Source: Limonium bicolor
Lineage: Eukaryota > Streptophyta > Magnoliopsida > Caryophyllales > Plumbaginaceae
Length of the DNA: 64,000 nucleotides
Direction of reading: 5' to 3'
NCBI GenBank assembly: GCA_023374045.1
Contig: JAIOTZ010000134.1
Span: 1 to 64,000 of the forward strand
Within the stretch, counting starts at the first letter, position 1; each line of letters begins with the position of its first letter. Both the position numbers and the translations under genes were made by a program. Below the pieces are notes generated by a model. That model searched no databases. It saw nothing but the letters and a program-made list of their open reading frames with translations, and was not told the origin of the DNA. Below are positions 37,211-49,300 of the stretch, one piece after another.

Positions 37211-39199
37211 TGTTATGCCCCAGTTTTTTTTTTATTTAATTTCTCTTTGCTTCTATTACGTTTCGGTTTTGCAAAGCGAGACTAATCATATTTTGAATCT
37301 TGAGCTGATTCGTTTATGATTTATTATAGTCTTAGCATTCCCTTTGAGGAAGGAGGATTACAATGTCATCTTTCCTTTTTGTTATTTATTCATAAGTTAG
37401 TAGAAAGGTTATTAAATTCCTTTTCCTCCTTTTCTTGTGACAATGTTATTTATTAAGGAAGGAGCCTCAAATTTATCTTATTTTCTTTTCTCCCTCTTTT
37501 CCTTTTCCTTTTCTTAGTTCACATATATTTGCTCCTTTCTCCTCAAATACATTGACGCTCATTCTCCCGCTCTGCCATTCACGATGTAACTTCCATTCTC
37601 TTCCTCCCTTTGCTCTCTTCTCCTCAAATCTTCTCATCTCTGTAAATCGAATAATCTATGGTTCTAGTTTCTGCGTTGGTGGTCCGGGTCTGACAATTCC
37701 GAGTTGGGGATATCGTTCTTCATTCAAGTTCCTTGCTCCTCCTTCCGGTGTTGGTTCTTTTCGATGTGTTCGAGTGTTCGTGATTCTGAGCGAGGATTCG
37801 AGTGAAGCAGATTGTAGAGTCTACAGAGGCGGCTTAGCGTCGGATGAGATGTAAGTGGGGGATGGAATCGGGGTAGTTTGCTCACCCTCGGGGACTGCTT
37901 TTAATATCTGTTTCGTATCTGATTTCGTGTGTTGCTTGTGTGAATTCTCCGCGTTTTGTGTTGTTAATTGATTGGATAAACCCCCGAGGGTACTGATTTA
38001 CCATTCTGTGAGTTTTGTATGAGTTTGGTATGTTTTTGGATGATCTTCTGCGCGTTTGTTCGTTCTGAATTTCGACAGTTTCGCTCTGTCCGAACGTCTG
38101 TCCGAACTTGTAAGTTCGGACAGGTCATCGGGCGCGTTTTGTTTTTGAAGGTTTTGAAGTGTCTGAACATCGGTCCGGACTTGTAAGTTCGGACCTGACG
38201 CGAGGACGAGTCTCCGTAAAAGTTTCGAAGTGTGTCCGAACTTGCAAGGTCGGATGCAAGTTCGGACACTGTGGTTTCTGTGACCTCTGATTCTCGGCCT
38301 CTGTCCGAACTTGTAAGGTCGGACGCAAGTTCGGACATGCCACTGTTTTGAGCATAACTTCTCTGTTTTAGCTCCGTCTTGAGTTCCGCTTGCGGGGTTG
38401 GATTCCCCTATCTGTGTACAAGCTTCTTATGCTGTTTATATGCATTTCCATGCACTTAAGATCTATTTTGTGAGCTTTTGGTTTTGGGACCTAGTTACTT
38501 CGCTTCTGAGCCTTGGATAGTCGGGTCGGGCTGTCCCGTAGCATGCTGCGCAGGAATTCCTTCTGTTTATACTCCTTAGGGTCTCCCTTTGGACGTTATT
38601 TGACCGACGGGTCTGTTAGCTGTCTCTACGGCTTCTGTTGTGGGATCTTCGGATCCATATGACATTATGTGAGTCCTTCTGTTGTGTTAGCTGGTTACTA
38701 GTGTCCCACTCTTCTGTATCCGTTTCTGAAAGTCCGACTATGATTTGAAGTGACGTTCTGCTCTGCTTCTGTTTTGTGCTTCCTTTCTGTCTGATTATTT
38801 TGACTCCGCCTTCTTCTCTGTTTATAAACTATGCTTTTACTTTTTTAGTGGGCTTCCTTGAGGAAGTCTTCTGCTTGCTGGGCTGTTTAGCTCACCCCTT
38901 TACTTTGTTGCAGATTGAGCTCGTGGGATCTTCTCTCTCCTGTCCCTTGCTGGAGTTTCGTTTGTTTACGTTGTGTTGACTTTGTTTACTTTGCGCGTTG
39001 GACGCTTTAGAGTTGTGTAGCCTTCGGGCATCTCTTTGTATTTGACTTATAAGTATTTAGATCTTGTAAACTCTTTTGGTATTTATACAAGTTGTTATTT
39101 GGTTTTGGGATTCGTTTTGCTTAGAGCCTTGCGACGTTAGGTAGTAGACTCGCGGCGTGTAACGGCCCTAACTCCTATGCCGGTTTTGGGGTCGTTACA
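37211..39199 (+). mobile_element. 3' LTR of the LARD at 32872-39199
   Basis: Same structure as the 5' LTR with scattered substitutions (for example near 37278, 37325, 37647 and 37683). It ends GGGGTCGTTACA at 39199 and is followed by the duplicated target CATTT. Confidence 0.95.
38098..38336 (+). repeat. Palindrome array, GTCCGAAC type, four units (3' LTR)
   Basis: Copy of the array at 33748-33996. Single-base changes reduce pairing in two arms (GTCTGAAC near 38161 and GGTCGGATGC near 38248). Confidence 0.9.
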
Positions 39200-39535
39200 C
39201 ATTTAAACTACATTGAGATAGCTTGTTTACCTCTTTTTCCTCAAAAACTTCTTTCTTGTTTCCTTGTAAAACCGGTAGGGTGTTTGGTTGTTTGTCAACT
39301 TCTAAACAATGTACAAATAATAGAATGAGCATTCAAGCATTATGCTTCATCTCATTGTAAACCCTAGTTACATATATTGTTTTAAGGTATTAAAATGATT
39401 GTTTTACCTTGGAATGGAATGAGAGCTTGAATAAGTATCAAGAGAGGACTCCTCCTAGCCCTTGGAAGATTCAAATGGAGCTAAAACAAGCAAGGTGAAA
39501 ACACCATTGTGGGTGAATTTTCGGACAACACAAAA
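39200..39535 (-). mobile_element. LTR B (5' LTR), remainder after the LARD
   Basis: Begins with the second copy of the CATTT target and continues the LTR B sequence in step with 18521-18855. It then breaks off at 39535, where a different LTR begins. About 1.1 kb of the expected LTR B is missing, so the 5' LTR is incomplete. Confidence 0.85.
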
Positions 39536-42500
39536 TGAAATACCCCTAATCTTTAAAATATAATTAAATGATCTATTAATGATCTAAGATGATTAAACAT
39601 CTAAATATTATTGGGGAACAATCTAGAAGATCTCAACAAGGCAAACCACGTCTTAAGATCGGTAAAGCCAAAAATGTGCTTTAAGACACCATAAAGATTG
39701 TGTGACCTCAAATAGGATCCAGAGTGGATTCCTAAGTATTATAATGAAGTAAGGAACACAACAAAACCGTTCTCAAGGAGAACTAAGCTCAGGAACACCC
39801 TGTGACACGAAAATGTGCGCTAAAACTCCTTAAAGCACGTTTTTGTGAGATTGCCTTTTAAATTGATTTTTAATGGGCTTAAAAATTATAATTATCCTTA
39901 AATATGATATATAATCATATTATATCATATTAGGAATTTAATTCCAGAAATTTACGAATTTTTACAAATTTAATATTAAAATATTAATAAAACCTAAAGT
40001 GGGGCCCGCAGGAGTCAAATTGACCAAGTATGGTCAATGGTCAATTAGTTGACCCCTTTGGACCATGGAGGCCGGCTGCAATAAATGAGGAGGCTGCTTA
40101 ATTTCCTTGATTGACAATAATGCTACCTAATACATGACTTTTCCAAAATAATGTTACTTTTTACATTATTTCAAATTTTACTTACCTTTCCCACTTCCTC
40201 CTTCCTTCCTTGTCCGATCTGCACCATCCCAGCCAAGCCCTCTCCTTCCTCTCAAGCTCTCAAAGCTTGTTCTTGAGCATGGAAGGCAAGTCTAGCTCCT
40301 AAGCTCCTAATGTAAGTGCTTTAATGTCATTTTTAGCTCTTTTTCTTCATCTCTTCACCACCAACACCTAAATTTCGTGGCTCATCTATTCCCATGGCTT
40401 ATTCTCAGTGTTCTAAGGTTAGAACAAGAGCTAAACTCGGTTGGACCAGTAGAGGGACCAAGGTTGTCCAAATCTACATTTTAAGGTAAAAATGTGCTTT
40501 AAGCTCATAACTTTTGATTCCCTTCGAGTTTGGCTGTGAAACTTTGGTCATAGACTCATCTTCTTCTCCTTTTCATGTGGGATCTGTTGGTTAGCCATTT
40601 GGAGCAAGGGTGACCGAGATCCAAGAGAAATACTCTCTTTTAAGGCATTTTTCCAAGGTAAAACCTAATAACAAGGTAGTATTTCGAGATCTAACTATTT
40701 CCTATGTTAATATGGTGGATCTAACACCTTGGGGTGTGTTTGGTTCAGGTCGAAAATACCTAGAACTTCCCTTGCATTTTTAAGGTGATTTTTGCCTTAA
40801 ATCTTACATTAATTATTCCTTATGGTTAAGCTCAAGCTTGGAGTGTAACCATATCTTATTTTTGTGTATTAAACATGTCTAACTCAAGTGGTGAATTTTC
40901 CTACAAGTGACCGAGCCTATACAAGGATAAATCAAGGTATAAACACCTTAAACTTATGATTTTTGCAATCTTTAAGTATATATATATATATGGCCGAGAG
41001 TGAACATACACATATAGGTCATATTGACCTAAAAATGTAAAAAAAAATGGCTAAGATAAATTAAGCTAGTCATTTAAGAGATTTAATTAACATAATGGTC
41101 AAATTATGACATTATGTGGAAAAATAATTAAACCATGGAGAGGCCGAATATATATGCTATATTTTGAGACATTTATTGTGTAATTTATTTTGCAAGATCA
41201 AGGTTGTAATAAGGCCATGTCATTAGGCCATTTAAGTTTATAAGCTTATTTAGTTTTATTTATGCTTATAATTAAAGTTGGGGCCAATTCGTAATTATTA
41301 AGGAATTAGAAAAGCCGTGGGTAATTTAGAGCAATTTAGGGTTTTTAAATGAATTTAATAAAAATTATAACACTTTATAAAGTTTTGGGTCAAAATTGTA
41401 AAAATAGAAAAGTATAGGTCATTATTTGTAATTACCGAAAAATTGGTTCCCATTTGGTGTTAAGAGTCAAAGTTGACTATATAGGAGACTTTGACCAAGT
41501 TTGGAAAATTTAAGAAATTAAAATACTATCTTATAATAAGATACTTATTAAATTGTAAAAGATTTATAAGGTTTAGGGTGGTAATGTAATTACCGAGAAT
41601 TAAGGGTACTAAATGGAGTTTAGTTAAGTCCTTAAGTTATTAGAAATTTTTAGAAGTTTATTTGGTTAAGTTTGGAGTTCATATGAGTTATATAAGTATA
41701 ATATATGGTATTTTATGACATTGTTACAAATAGGTAACAAATATATATATACCGAGATTTAGAGGAAAAATAAGGTTAAGAATAATGTTTATAACCTTTT
41801 GGTATAGTTTGGTAATTTTTGGAATGGTATAAGGTTTTATAAAGATATATGTATAATATATAGTTTTAATGGGATTAGAAAACTATGTACTATAAATTGG
41901 TATTGAATTGTGAGTTTATAAAATTTTAGTGGTTATAAGTGAAAGCCGAAAATACTAAGGGCTGTTTGGTATTTAAAAACAAAATATAACTATAGGTTAT
42001 AATTGTTTTAATGATTTAAATGTCATAAGATATGTTATATAACTATAAGATGACATTATATTAATTAAGAGGTGGATTTTATAAATACTTAAGAACATAG
42101 GCGCTGTTCGAAAATATTAACATTTTTAAATGGAATTTATAATATGGTTTTAATGTTATAAGAGTTATAACATTTATAATATAAGAGATATTCAAAAAAG
42201 AAGAATATGATTATAAGAATAGTAATAACATTTGTAATATAAGAGTTCCATAATACACACATATAATAAATATATGTAATGTGTAGAAAATGTGATATGG
42301 TTCAATAATTATAAATTTCATAATTAAAATGATAATAGTTAAGGAGAAAAGAATTATAAACAGTAGTTATGGAAATTCTAAAGTTAAGAGTATTCATGGG
42401 ATAATAAGGATCCTAAATATTAAGAGTATAGTTTACAGATGAATTATACCACATGAAATATTAAAAAAGAGACAAACCTTAGAAAAATAAATACTAAGGT

Positions 42501-44221
42501 AAGATGCATAGTGCATGACAAAGGATTACACATACAATAATGAAACAAACTGTATGATGTATAAACAAACATTAAGTTACATGCGATAACAAGTTTAACA
42601 ACAACTATACTAACATACAAACAAGACTACGCATGTAATATAACACCTTTTCCCAATCTCGAGTTAAACCTAAAACCCGACAACATTGATAGTTAATAAC
42701 GGGGGTCAACCGGGAGGTGTTAGTGACGGTACGGGGTACCGTAGAATTATGTTGTTATACGGTAAGCTAATCAGTAGCATTATGTATTGTTTAGATTGTT
42801 AGAGACTACACAAGGAGCATAGGATCTTGCTGATTCATACTCCACCGTAATACATCGGGGTGAACGGTATGTTGTTATGTGTCTCTGATTGTCTCTGAGG
42901 GCTTCCTCAGTTCAGACTTCTGTGTGATCTGTGATAAGATTGTTTGTCTGAATGTGACAATTAATATGCATGAATTGTGTATTTATAGCTGCTCATTATT
43001 TACTGTTGTTGAGTTAACAGTATTGGTTCGTATATAAGAACCTATATATAAAACGAACTAGCGGCTATGGTGCTATTATACGAAAAATAAGGAACGTCAG
43101 AAAAACGTTGTAGCACTAGGATAATAATACATATATATTATCCAAGACTTTCATACGGAGCATTGGCCTTTCTATACGCCGCTCTCGTATCTAACACTGG
43201 ATCCCGAGTTTACAGACTCCGGATTGGACTAATGATCTTGGTCTGCTGTGTTAGAAAATTCGGTAATGCGATGCGATGGTATAATTAAGTAATTAATGAA
43301 TGGAAGTAAAGCCAAGAGGATGTGGCTCTTGGTGCGCGCTGTGATCACAAAAACGATACCAGGATGTCGTACGGGTCCGCAAGTATCAAGAAAATTTCCC
43401 GTGAGCTAGAATGGCTCGTTGGTCGGAGACTCTACCGTTGGAGGTACTACTGCCGTGGGTGACCCGCCATAATATATGGGTAACTAGAGACATGTCGTTT
43501 TAATGAGACAATGTCACTAGGTATAACTGAACAATAATACATTTGAGAATTATACAGTGGCGAACAATATTGGCTTCTACACCATGGACGAGAATTAATA
43601 CTTATTGTTACTCTCGTTGTTTCGCTTATTGTTCATTGGTTATACTTGTGGTATATTAGTGTGTTGATGGTTGTGTTATTGTATGGATTACTGTTGTTAT
43701 TTTACAGTTTATATATTAAAATGGTATGCATGTAATGAACCTCATGCTCTCGACCAAATAATTGAGGGGTCTTTGGGGGCATGACGGGGCATGTGATGAC
43801 ATACTCAGCAGGGGCTGATCCCATACCACGAACCATCTTTATTTCAGGTGATTAGCTGGTGGGTCGCAGCGAGACGTGACCATTGTGATATTACAGTTGG
43901 TTTAGACTTGGTACGGTGTGATACTCAGGTGTTTTGGACTCGGGTTGTTTAACCGAGGTGTATTTGGTTTAGATGCTCACGGTCTGTAATAATTGTTGAT
44001 GTTAGATTTGTGTTAAGTTGTTTTAAGTTCTACTATCTATCTCTTTTGGTCACTGCGGGAATAGTTTCGCAAGTTGATTATCAGGTAAATCGTTATCACC
44101 CGTATGGGCGAGTGATAACAGTGACACCAGTAGGGCGATAGTTTATTATTTACCGCTGCGAGATATTATTGTGCGCGACTTCTATAGGATTACTAGGAAA
44201 CGGTTTAGTAGGGGTGTTACA
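39536..44221 (+). mobile_element. Forward 4.7-kb LTR at a recombination junction
   Basis: Starts TGAAATACCCC at 39536 and ends GGGGTGTTACA at 44221, the terminal pattern of LTRs A-D seen on the other strand. No primer site follows. The left flank is mid-LTR B (CAAAA) and the right flank is CACTA interior (CAAAC), so the two sides never belonged to one target. The simplest reading is recombination between LTR copies, which deleted the rest of element B, part of A and the left end of the CACTA. I see no palindrome array at the usual place; a degenerate copy of the conserved hairpin lies at 39814-39839. The interior is very AT-rich and non-coding. Confidence 0.7.
39814..39839 (+). repeat. Conserved LTR hairpin, degenerate copy
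   Basis: TGTGCGCTAAA and CTTAAAGCACG around ACTC, a mutated form of the hairpin in LTRs A-D, about 280 bp inside the LTR 5' end. Confidence 0.65.
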
Positions 44222-44301
44222 CAAACAGTAAGCATAAATGTAAAGATAATTACTAATTGATTATTATAGTAACATTAAACACTTATCTAGAACATACCCT
44301 T

Positions 44302-44449
44302 GTACTTCTGACAGGATTCGCCGGCGCGCAGAATCTCTTCTTCTGGGCCGGGATACGCGGCGAGGAAGCTCAGGGATCTCAGGATTCGCCGGCGCGCTGG
44401 TCTCTTCTAGTCTGGGCCGGGTTACGCGGCGAGGAAGCTCAGGGATCTA
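44302..44449 (-). pseudogene. Candidate last exon with an in-frame 69-bp tandem duplication
   Basis: On the minus strand an AG acceptor at about 44450 is followed by two near-copies of an IPELPRRV-type stretch (units of 69 and 68 bp; plus-strand starts 44313 and 44381), then a GTATGT-like donor near 44300. The first unit is exactly 23 codons, so the second stays in frame. It is GC-rich against AT-rich surroundings. It follows the donor-like GAG|GTAAGA at the end of the previous exon near 44506. Assignment as an exon is inferred from splice motifs and open frame only. Confidence 0.4.
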
Positions 44450-44476
44450 TAATAGATTAGATTAGACACTTAATGC

Positions 44477-46324
44477 TTAATTATGCATTTTATTAGATAC
44501 TAAATGGTTGTCAAACAGTCTTACCTCATCGGTGGGATGACAAACAAATAATACTGGCCAGGGCAATATGTCTCCCTTCGCTTCGATCAGCGTGCATTTG
44601 TTGTCAAACGCCATCGGAATGTATGCATGCTCAAATCCATCAACTATCAGGTCCAAGGTCACACGCGCGTAGAATGGGGGTAGACGTACGAAACTGATGA
44701 GCGTGAGTGGACCTGATGGCAACCGTCCCGTAGGCCGCATCTACAGGGTGCCCATCTAATGGTATTTGGAGACGACATTTTTTTTGCTCCTTTAATAAAT
44801 AGAGATAATACGTGAAATAAATAAGTGAGTCCAATCTAATACTATTTAAATAACTTTATTTTAGGAGAAAAATAGTTAAACAAAGTTAACCTGGATGTTG
44901 GCAAACGGGTACGGGTCAGCGGTCGGAGCAAACAGACTAGAAGGAAGACAGTCGAGGAGGATCTAGCTGCTGCTGCTGAGTAGTCGCATGTGAAATCGCA
45001 TTCAACGCTTCCTGCAGCCTCTCCTCGATAGCCCGGCGCTCAGCAGCTGTTTCTCGTCATTAGCTTGGCACTCAGCAGCGAACTTACGCTCTACCATCGC
45101 CTCGACTTCAGCAGCACTCATCTGACCCTTCCTAGCAGATGGCGGGATACGTTCTTCTGACGTACTAACACGCCCCGGGTGATCCTTCTTCCCAAGCATT
45201 TGATTCAGCGCGTCGTCTTGAGAAGGAGGAGCGTGTAAGTCTACTTCTCCTCTCTGTGCCGCTTCGTACTGTCCAATTTTCAATGAAGTTAATGACGAGA
45301 TTTAAGATCAACAAACACTTGAGTATATAAGTAAATTATTTAACAGCTACTTTCAAATACTTACAATTTGGTTAGCCAGTTGTTCCATCGCAGCATTAGG
45401 AAATATCCTCTGACCTTCGCTGGTCGTTTTCTGGCGTTCCAGAATGTACATCTGCACCCTCCTCGCCTCAGAGACATCCTCGATCGGGCATTCACTTCCA
45501 TCCTCGTTCCTCCGTGTCAGCAAACCAGCTTCTTTCCATCCCTCGAGGCTGCCCACATATCCCCTTCGTCCCATGGTGTGGGGGGTAGAGATTAGCTTCA
45601 CGGTTTTGCCGTGCTTGTTCTTGTACTTGCTGTTAAGAAAGTACAACAGGAAATTAATTAGAAAATCAGGGATAAAGAATATGAGCATTAATTAAGAAAA
45701 GAGTACACACAAACATACCCTGAACTCCGGGGGTGGGGTGCGTGCCGCTCAACGAACTCCTTCCACTCCTCTTCAGTGATCATGCCATTGTACACAACAT
45801 ACGGCGGAGGCTCACGTGGGGGCACCCTGTTGATCCAATGCTCAACCAAGTAGTGGCGGAATGATTTAGCTTTGCCGGCCACCAAAGAAAGAACGGTCTT
45901 CTTCACTTCTTCTGGGATCTTGTACCGTTCTTGCACCTTCTTCCAGATTGTCTCCTTTACTTCTTCCGTCACTTGTTTCCATGTGTGGTTGATGCAGCAA
46001 TGTGATCTGGCCAGAGTCCCTAGCATACTAGCGAACTCTGACCTGCTGCCCCCACCATACCTCCAATACTGGTCCCACAGAAGACTAATCTGATCCGGTT
46101 TCTGCAGTTTCAACCCCGGGTCGGACCTCTACCTCTGGGTCTCTGAGTAGCACTCGTAGAAGGTGAACTCATGGAAGGGCCACAGCAGCAGCGGCAGATG
46201 TGGATGGGGCAACAACAGCAGCGGCAGATGTAGATGGGACCGGTACCATTTGCTGCTCATTTTCCTCTCCCGACGACAAAATAAATCAAACTCTTCATCA
46301 GCCATGTCCTGATCAGCCATGCCT
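44477..46324 (-). pseudogene. CACTA second gene, Transposase_24 (Ptta/En/Spm) type, multi-exon
   Basis: Exons read on the minus strand. The start is ATGGCTGATCAGGAC at 46320, just after a TTGCAG acceptor. The next block (about 46113-45722) encodes a DQISLLWDQYWRYGG...LVEHWINRVPP region. It ends at GTATGTTTG, with acceptor TTCTTAACAG near 45631. Exon 45630-45366 has TMGRRGYVGSLEGWKEAGLL and EARRVQMYILERQ. Exon 45272 to about 44937 has GKKDHPGRVSTSEE and a Gln-rich tail. A further exon (about 44785-44507) contains CRLQIPLDGHPVDAAYGTV followed by a DUF8039-like stretch. This order matches plant Transposase_24 proteins, thought to bind transposon ends as the TNPA-like partner of the transposase. 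Frameshifts are visible in the first exon near 46128, near 45050 and near 44720. Exon limits are by eye. Confidence 0.7.
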
Positions 46325-49300
46325 GCAAGGATTGAAATACAATTTGAATTAAATTAAGCATTTCATAATGGTCATAAACAAGCAATAAATAAAAGAGTGT
46401 TAATTTCATATAAATTTTTATAGTAATAACTTACATATACCATTATCTCTCAACCCACATTCCCTCGTTATGGTCTGATCGTATATACTCACGATGACCT
46501 GTGACCTCAGCCTTTCCAATGAAATAGGAACAGTTGGAGGTTCATCTTCTGCATCATACTCATCCTCATCAACCACACCATCCACACCAACTATTCCTCT
46601 TCTCCCTTTAAGCACAACAGACCATCTAGGATTACAGGGATCAGTTACATAAAATATCTGCTTAACCTTCGTCCCCAACAACGAATGGCTCAACCGTGGG
46701 AGTAGCTCTAGACAGATCAACCAGTTTCATACCATGCTCCTCCTCACGGTAGCCATGATTGTTGTTAACCCAGTTACAGCGGAAAACACACATTTCGTAG
46801 CTGTTGTAGTCCAATACCCAGATGTCTTGTATACACCGAAATATGATTGTTGTACTGAGACAGGACTATGACCCACGACACCGGTGTCATATAAGTTTTG
46901 ATAAGCTTCAAGCTCTACACCACTGTTTTGATTCGTTGACTTCTGATCCTGACGTTCTGTGAAAAAGGTGAATCCGTTGACATCGTACCCCTCATAAGAA
47001 ATTACATCCAGATTTGGTCCAAATGCAACTACTTTAATCAGTTCAGGCACATTCGTGGACTGATCGGACAACACTCTCTCTTTGAACCATCGGACAAATG
47101 TCCTATTCTGCTCATTTTGTAGTCTAACGTCACTCATGTTTGGATATTGTGCTCTTAAAACACACAAGTGTTCATCAAAGTATGGTTCAACATCTTCAAG
47201 ATGACTTAGCACAACTAAATGAGCTTTGTTAAGAGTGTCTATGTCAATTCTTTTCAGTTTCCTTCCAACCGTGCCAACACCCTTCAATCTGCCCTCGTGT
47301 CTAGAACGTGGAAGTCCAATGGTATCGACACCTTCTAGGTAATTGGTGCAGAAGTCTACAACTTCCTCTGTGATAGTGCCCTCTATAATACTACCCTCTG
47401 GGTGACGACGGTTCTTCATTTTCTTCTTCAGGACACCCATGTACCTTTCGAACGGATACATGTAGCGAAGGTACAAAGGACCACACATCAGAATCTCTCT
47501 TACAAGATGCACGAGGAGATGTATCATTATGTCGAAGAACGATGGAGGAAAATACATCTCCAGCTGGCACATTGTCACAATAAGATCCTTTTGTAATTTA
47601 GACAGAGTGTCCACATCAAGAACCTTAGACGAAATGGATTTGAGGAAGACACTGACGTTTGTGATTGTGTGTCTGACAGCATCCCGCAAGATCCCACGTA
47701 GTGCAATTGGCAAAAATTCTTGAAGTAGGACATGATAATCGTGAGATTTCATTCCTACTAATTTGAAATCTGTCATGGACACTAGGTTCTTATGTTTGAG
47801 GAGTAACCTGATGGCACCTTGATGTTGTAAAGGGTACTGCATAGACTATGTTCTCTTCTTTTTAGACAGAGTGTGACAGGCAGGAGGCAAGAATGTGCGT
47901 TTTCCACGTTCTTGCGGGCCAAGCTCTGTGCGTATGCCCAACTCAATTAAATCTTTTCTTCCTTTCAAATGATCCTTTGTCTTTCCTTTTATGTTCAAAA
48001 GAGTGCTAGTGATACTTTCACCCACGTTCTTCTCGACATGCATCCCATCGATACAATGTCTAACCTCTAGATGCTGCCAGTACTGTAGTTCCCAAAATAT
48101 TGATTTTTTTCCAGACAATTTTTTCTCCACTTTTGGTTGGCGGCCCGAAGTTGTTCACAATATTATCCAACTTTTTGTAAATCTTTGTACCTGTCAAAGG
48201 CTGGCGCGCCATGCTGTGATCAGTTTTCCCATCGAACTCTTTCGCCATCTTTCGATACTTATGTCCTTTTGGAAGCATTTTTCAGTGGCCCATATACACG
48301 GTTTTCCCACTATGTTTCAAGCGAATGCTACAAGTGTTTTCACCACAAATCGGACACGCCAACGCCCCCTTGATTGAATAGCCTGAAAGATTACCATAGG
48401 CGGGGAAATCATTGATTGTGCAGTACAACATAGCACGCAAATTGAAGTCCTCTTTACTGAATGAGTCGTAAACCGTAGCCCCTTCATTCCACAAGAGTTG
48501 TAGATCCTCTATCAAAGGTTGTAGGAATACGTTAATTTTGTTGCCCGGTTGCTTTGGACCAGATATTAACAAAGACAACAAGATATGTCTTGGTTTCATG
48601 CATAACCACGGCGGTAGATTGTAAATAACCAAAAGCACAGGCCAGGTACTGTGTATGCTACTCAAAGTACCGTAAGGGTTCATCCCATCCGTGCACAAGC
48701 CTAGCCTTAGGTTTCTCGGTTCGTTACCAAACTCAGGATATTTTACGTCTATGTTTCTCCACTGTGGTGCATCAGCGGGATGTCTCAATCTGCCATCCTT
48801 TTTCCTGTGAACTGAATGCCACCGAAGATTCTCTGCGTCTTTCTCAATGGAGAACAAACGTCTGAACCTTGGAATGATGGGCAGGTACCACAGTACCTTA
48901 GCTGGTGAACCTTTCTTACTACCGCTGATGTGAGTTTGTTGTTTCTTATACCGTGACGCTCCACATGCTGAACAGCTTTAAGCAAATTCATCCGATTTCC
49001 AAAACAGTATGCAACCATTTGGACAAGCATGAATTTTCTGGTACCCCATACCCATTGGGCACATCATTTTTTTGGCTGAATACGTAGTCGTTGGTAAAAC
49101 GTTGTCCACCGGAAGAACGTATTTCAATAGTTCCAGGAGGTCAGTGAAACTTACGTCGCTCCAGCCATGTTTCGCTTTCAAGTTGAATAGCTTGAGGACG
49201 ACACTCAACTTGCTTAACTTTGTAGGGTCACACCCGGGGTACAACGGTGTTTTGGATGAATCCAACAAATTTTCATGCTTGTCTGGCGTTTGTAACACCC

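Larger units (their letters stand above)
32872..39199 (+). mobile_element. Complete non-coding LTR retrotransposon (LARD), forward, with target duplication
   Basis: Two LTRs (32872-34863, 1992 bp; 37211-39199, 1989 bp), both starting TGTTATGCCCC and ending GGGGTCGTTACA, enclose a 2.3-kb interior. A tRNA-Met primer site follows the first LTR and a polypurine tract precedes the second. The 5-bp direct repeat CATTT flanks it (32867-32871, 39200-39204). The uninterrupted target is present in the other LTR of element B near 18515-18525. The interior has no gag or pol coding capacity, so it must use another element's machinery. The GAGGACGAAATTC motif ahead of the purine tract puts it with Ty3/gypsy. 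The LTRs differ at scattered sites only, so the insertion is young. Confidence 0.95.

Noticed and set aside
45353..48377. Plus-strand frames opposite the CACTA genes
   Set aside because: They are shadows of the minus-strand transposase exons.
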